Assembly (NCBI GenBank): GCA_001766655.1
Contig: MJCC01000015.1
Location: 312,800-324,277 of the forward strand
Direction of reading: 5' to 3'
Length of the DNA: 11,478 nucleotides
Origin: Phytomonas francai
Taxonomy: Eukaryota; Euglenozoa; Kinetoplastea; Trypanosomatida; Trypanosomatidae
Shown here: one piece after another, positions 7,832 to 11,478 of the stretch
How positions within the stretch are numbered: position 1 is the first letter of the stretch
Layout of the letters: each line of letters opens with the position of its first letter
Translations under genes and position numbers: made by a program
The notes under the pieces: generated by a model
Database searches by the model: none
Told to the model about the DNA's origin: nothing
What the model saw: the letters and a program-made list of their open reading frames with translations, nothing else

Positions 7832-10800
7832 ATGGGACCTAACACGACGATAAAGTTTGGCATGAAATCAAAGGACGTTACGGTTATCAACCTGACGACC
7901 AGTGATGAGGGCTACCCTAACATTACGATACATGATAATGCAGGCGCTGCGGACCCCAGCGTCAGCTTTTTTTGTGGGACTTCCAATGCTTCGGGGACCA
8001 TTCAAGGCAGTATCGATACGCCCAGCCGCGAGTATGAAGCAGTTATCTGTGCGCAGCTTCGCAGGCTTATCGAGAACGGGCAGGTAGCATGGCGGCGCTC
8101 GATGAGCCTCTGGTACATTATGCTACGTAGTGCTGTATTTGAACATAACAAGGCTTTATGGGTTACATTTGCCATGCTTGCCACTTTCTGTGTTCTGCGT
8201 TTCCTTCCACGCGTTGTTGTCTGCACGTGTGTATTCATGATTGTCTACTCCATATGCGTGGTGTTGCAGGGGTATCTGTTTTGGATGCGCATGACAGAGG
8301 TGAAGTACCGCACAGCAAATGTTATAACGGAGGTTGTTCACCGATGGACCTCACGCATCGGATCCGCAAAGCAACCCAGTCAGACCGCGCAGGAGCGACG
8401 CCTCTTGTTCATCGAGTGCTTTGCGCAGCTTACTTTGAAGGCATTTCGAATGGTCGCCATCGTTGACTCTCGCACCCAGCGTCTCAAGCACATCCAAAAG
8501 TGCCTCATGGTGAAAGGAGCCCGGCGGCTCGATGAGGCGACTCTCAGGGCACGCCGCTATGTCGAGCCGGTTGGCATTTGTAAACTCGTCGACGTCATGC
8601 GTATCGCGCTGGAGAATAACGCGATCGTTCTTAGATCCCTTACTGACAAGTGCAAGCCGCCACGGTTGCCTAATTTATTCATCTCCGCATCCGATTTCAT
8701 TGAGGACGAGGCCACAACCGACGAAAGTGACGGGGAGAATGATTCACGTACTCCTGGACTCGACGGGGGTAGTGGGGTTTCTACATCCCCTTCCGGGAAG
8801 ATGGAGTTTTTTATCCATCGTGTGATGCTCCTTTTGTGGGTCGCCGGGATGATTGTTACCATCACCGTGGGGTTGCTTCGTTACGCTGCCGGAGTGACGA
8901 CGCGTTACGAGGACTTTTTCCTGAACCCCCCTATCGCCCTGCTGGGGCTTCTGCCGGTGAATGCCATTATGCTCAATCGCTTTCTCGTGCTCTACGCGAA
9001 TATCTCCTTGGATAAACTCTTCCATCTGTTGGTGTCAAAGCGGACGCACTCCCTGGATGACCGTCTGCCGCGCTTCTCTTTCTGGTCCACCCTGTACACG
9101 GCGCTCCGTGTTTTCCTCCGCGTCGAGCCGAAGTACGGCAGCCGAAACCCCCTCGTCTTCTCCATCTCCCTCGTGGACGCGCTCGCGCGGGCCTCCGTCA
9201 TCGCGATGCTCGATCAGGACGGCATCGTGACGGATATGGTGCCGCTGCCGGTCGAGGTTTTGATGTTGAAGCCCCCGCCCGACGCCGTCAGCTCCTCCAG
9301 CGATAGCGACGATAACATTATGGACTGTCTGACGGGCTGCGAGGAGATCGAGGCGAGGGAGCGGCGGCGCAATATGAAGAAGCAAGTCAGGCGGAACAAA
9401 TTCAAGGCCAAGCGGCTCGCCACGCTGCGTTTCACGCAAAGCGCAAAGGAGGACCTTGCGGTGGAGTTTGCCGATGGCAAGGATGCGAAAAAGTATCAGA
9501 TGCACGTCCGCCCGATAAGTCTTACGATTCTTGTGCACGCCTTGGCTAAGCCCTGCATGAACCTGGAGACGTGGACGGAGCCGTTTCGCTTTGTCGATCG
9601 TTCGCTGCGCTGGTGTCGGGCGATGCACTGGATACCGCGCGCGTGCGGGTTCTCCGACAGCGTCGCGGACGGGTTTTTGACCATCGCCCGCATCTTCAAC
9701 ATCGAAACCTCCGCCCGCACGGGCTACCGCAATCAGACCCCGGAGCAGGCCTGCACCCTCCTGCTCGAGGACGGCGATCGGATTCTGCACGTCTTCACGA
9801 TCGGGACGCCGGACATGGTCACGAAGCACTGCACCACGTACTGGACCGGCACCACCGTCGATGCCTTTCACGCGGAGGAGAAGGCCGAGGTCCTGCACAC
9901 CGGCAGGCACCAGTGGGAGGATATGATGTGCTGCGAGACCGTCGCGCTCGCCCACCGCGTGCTTCCCGAGCGCTACCGGTCCTTCGTCAAGGCCCTCCCG
10001 CGAGACCCGCGGCGGTACCGCGAGTACTTCTTCTGCGATGGCGAGGAGGTTCACGCGGAGTCCTGGGGGAGGGCCCCCGCCGAGGGCGGCGCGCCCCCCC
10101 CGCAAAGCGAGGGGAAGGCCTCCGACGAGGAGGCACCTCACGCAAAGAGCCAGGACCACGCCGGTAAGGTCCTTTATGATATGATGGAGGGGCGCTTCGG
10201 GCATAGGGACGGTGCCCTCCGGCCGGCTCACCACGACAGCGGAGAAGGCGCGCGGGATTACCGCCGCCGGGGCCTTTCGGCCCCCACGTCGCCTTTACGG
10301 TATAGTGCGCAGCGCCTGCTGCCGCCACGGTCGTTGTCCTTCGGCGACCAGCCCCGCAAGACGGCAGGGGCCTTGGAGGAAGACGACTGCCTGACGCCCA
10401 ACACTTTTATCCGCCTCATGGCGACCACCTCACAGACTTTCCTCGGTCTCGTCGCGCTGAGGGACTCGGTGCGGCCGAACGTCCAGTCCTCGATGGCGAT
10501 GCTGGACGAGGCCGGCGTGCGGTGCATGTACTTCGTGGCGGGGAACAAGCGCCGGGCACACAGCTTCGGGTCTCGTGTCGGGCTGGAGACGGATTGGAAT
10601 TGCTGTATTTCGCTGAAAGGCGACGCCGTTGCGCTTGACCCGCACAGTATTCGTGCCCAGCTGCCCTTTGGCATCAAGTCGATCCGAAAGCACATTCTCC
10701 ACGTCGACCCGATCCCACTGCAGGTGAATCTGTTCTCGCACGCCCACGGCGTCGCGACGCGGGAGATGCTTTCGATTCTGCAGGACAACCACGAGGTGGT

Positions 10801-11478
10801 GATCGCGGTCGGTTCCGTTTTTAACCACAGCAATGTCAGGAGCTTCATCCAGGCGGATCTTTCGATTGGCGTGCTGCCGACGCGGCGCGGGCTGAACGCG
10901 GACAAGGAGCAGGTGCTCAAGCACAGCCGGATCGTCGAGCCGTCCGATTTTTCCGCCACCAACACCCTCAACCGGGACCTCCCGCTCTACCGCAATATCG
11001 CGGAGCTGATCGGGTGCGCCTGCACGCTTCGCTCGCCGCCGACGACGTCGGTTTTGCCCATCCTGGTGACCCTGGTCCGCCAGGCGCGGCTTCGGCTGAG
11101 CGGCATCAACACCTGCGTCGAGTTCCTCCTGCACGCGAACCTGCTCGTCGTCGCGCTCAACACCCTCTCGGTGTGGATCGGCGGGGTGCTTCTCCTGGAG
11201 CCCATAGCGGTGGTCGTGGAGCTGAACGTGATTCTGCCCGTCCTCGCCCTCGCCTGCGCGCACGCGGGGCAGGGGGGGGCGGAGGTGATGCGCGCGATCC
11301 CGTCCCGGGCGAGCCACCCCGTCCGGCTCGCGATCTTCCGCCACGGCGCGGTGGTCTGGGCCCTGCGCTACCTGCCGTCGCTCGCGGGGCTGCTCGCGCT
11401 CGGGCTGACGGCCGCGGAGGGGCTCTGCGGGGTCGCCCTCCCGGGCCTCCGCGCGCGCGCCGACGACGCCTGCCTGCG
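7832..11478 (+). CDS. TMEM94-like: TMEM94-family P-type-ATPase-like membrane protein, 3' partial
   Basis: The frame is open for 1,215 codons and runs off the window. The start is the first ATG after an in-frame TAG at 7790. Order: a soluble N-terminus (1-106), two membrane segments (about 107-153), a cytosolic region (154-325), two more segments (about 327-355 and 367-392, the latter with LLGLLPVN where ion pumps carry PEGLP), then a large cytosolic part, two segments at about 1093-1148 and at least one beyond 1170. DQDGIVT at 461-467 sits where P-type pumps have DKTGTLT; a Ser/Asp-rich acidic loop follows. IGTPDMVTKHC (657-667) replaces the KGxPE nucleotide-domain motif. FLGLVALRDSVRP (870-882) and the AGVRCMYFVAGN stretch (ending at 905) match the P-domain, with TGD replaced by AGN. 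GSVFNH (994-999) replaces GDGxND. The stretch from FLGLVALRDSVRP to VGLETDWNCCISL closely resembles animal TMEM94, reported as an ER magnesium transporter; the function here is inferred. GC rises steeply along the gene. Confidence 0.8.
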   Translation, partial: MGPNTTIKFGMKSKDVTVINLTTSDEGYPNITIHDNAGAADPSVSFFCGTSNASGTIQGSIDTPSREYEAVICAQLRRLIENGQVAWRRSMSLWYIMLRSAVFEHNKALWVTFAMLATFCVLRFLPRVVVCTCVFMIVYSICVVLQGYLFWMRMTEVKYRTANVITEVVHRWTSRIGSAKQPSQTAQERRLLFIECFAQLTLKAFRMVAIVDSRTQRLKHIQKCLMVKGARRLDEATLRARRYVEPVGICKLVDVMRIALENNAIVLRSLTDKCKPPRLPNLFISASDFIEDEATTDESDGENDSRTPGLDGGSGVSTSPSGKMEFFIHRVMLLLWVAGMIVTITVGLLRYAAGVTTRYEDFFLNPPIALLGLLPVNAIMLNRFLVLYANISLDKLFHLLVSKRTHSLDDRLPRFSFWSTLYTALRVFLRVEPKYGSRNPLVFSISLVDALARASVIAMLDQDGIVTDMVPLPVEVLMLKPPPDAVSSSSDSDDNIMDCLTGCEEIEARERRRNMKKQVRRNKFKAKRLATLRFTQSAKEDLAVEFADGKDAKKYQMHVRPISLTILVHALAKPCMNLETWTEPFRFVDRSLRWCRAMHWIPRACGFSDSVADGFLTIARIFNIETSARTGYRNQTPEQACTLLLEDGDRILHVFTIGTPDMVTKHCTTYWTGTTVDAFHAEEKAEVLHTGRHQWEDMMCCETVALAHRVLPERYRSFVKALPRDPRRYREYFFCDGEEVHAESWGRAPAEGGAPPPQSEGKASDEEAPHAKSQDHAGKVLYDMMEGRFGHRDGALRPAHHDSGEGARDYRRRGLSAPTSPLRYSAQRLLPPRSLSFGDQPRKTAGALEEDDCLTPNTFIRLMATTSQTFLGLVALRDSVRPNVQSSMAMLDEAGVRCMYFVAGNKRRAHSFGSRVGLETDWNCCISLKGDAVALDPHSIRAQLPFGIKSIRKHILHVDPIPLQVNLFSHAHGVATREMLSILQDNHEVVIAVGSVFNHSNVRSFIQADLSIGVLPTRRGLNADKEQVLKHSRIVEPSDFSATNTLNRDLPLYRNIAELIGCACTLRSPPTTSVLPILVTLVRQARLRLSGINTCVEFLLHANLLVVALNTLSVWIGGVLLLEPIAVVVELNVILPVLALACAHAGQGGAEVMRAIPSRASHPVRLAIFRHGAVVWALRYLPSLAGLLALGLTAAEGLCGVALPGLRARADDACL

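Noticed and set aside
9571..10167. 198-codon + strand frame in another phase
   Set aside because: Overlaps the TMEM94-like frame out of phase and is Arg/Pro/Gly-rich, as expected from GC-rich codons.
9035..10234. 399-codon open frame on the minus strand
   Set aside because: It lies entirely antisense to the TMEM94-like gene, where strong G/C third-position bias removes stops on the other strand. Its content is Arg, Gly, Leu and Ala-rich with no family signature.
10430..11344. 304-codon minus-strand open frame (and the 237-codon one at 10258-10971)
   Set aside because: Antisense shadows of the GC-rich 3' part of the same gene. The + strand translation is the one carrying recognisable P-domain motifs.

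Overview
The window reads as nuclear DNA of a trypanosomatid (kinetoplastid) protist. The best evidence is an intact histone H2B with trypanosomatid features: a short basic tail, a WNVYVSRSL histone-fold entry, and an [11 protein letters not shown] end. In addition, every convincing gene lies on the + strand, none has an intron, and each ATG follows a long pyrimidine tract plus AG, as expected for spliced-leader trans-splicing within one polycistronic unit. I cannot name the genus. Gene bodies are mid to high GC, and the spacers are T-rich and AT-rich.

Layout. (1) 1-984: spacer with a GC-rich island of about 300-850 that has no recognisable gene. (2) 985-1279: a broken, frameshifted fragment of elongation factor 1-alpha. 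(3) 1286-1757: T-rich spacer ending in a probable trans-splice acceptor. (4) 1758-4313: an intact 851-residue Ser/Thr-rich coiled-coil protein of unknown function. (5) 4314-5038: T-rich spacer ending in a very strong acceptor-like tract directly before an ATG at 5039. (6) 5039-5973: probable remains of a gene; the reading frame from that ATG stops after 23 codons and then continues as overlapping open segments in different frames. (7) 5974-6898: AT-rich spacer with a (TG)14 microsatellite. (8) 6899-7237: histone H2B. (9) 7238-7831: T-rich spacer. (10) 7832-11478: at least 1,215 codons of a large membrane protein running off the window. I assign it to the TMEM94 family of P-type-ATPase-like proteins, with altered catalytic motifs.

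The three intact genes have no evident shared pathway: chromatin (H2B), an unknown probably cytoskeletal or regulatory coiled-coil protein, and a probable endomembrane transporter-like protein. Their co-orientation is what kinetoplastid polycistronic transcription predicts and does not imply joint function. The most notable items are the pseudo-ATPase-like TMEM94 homologue with its steep internal GC rise, the eEF1A relic, and the decayed locus at 5039-5973.
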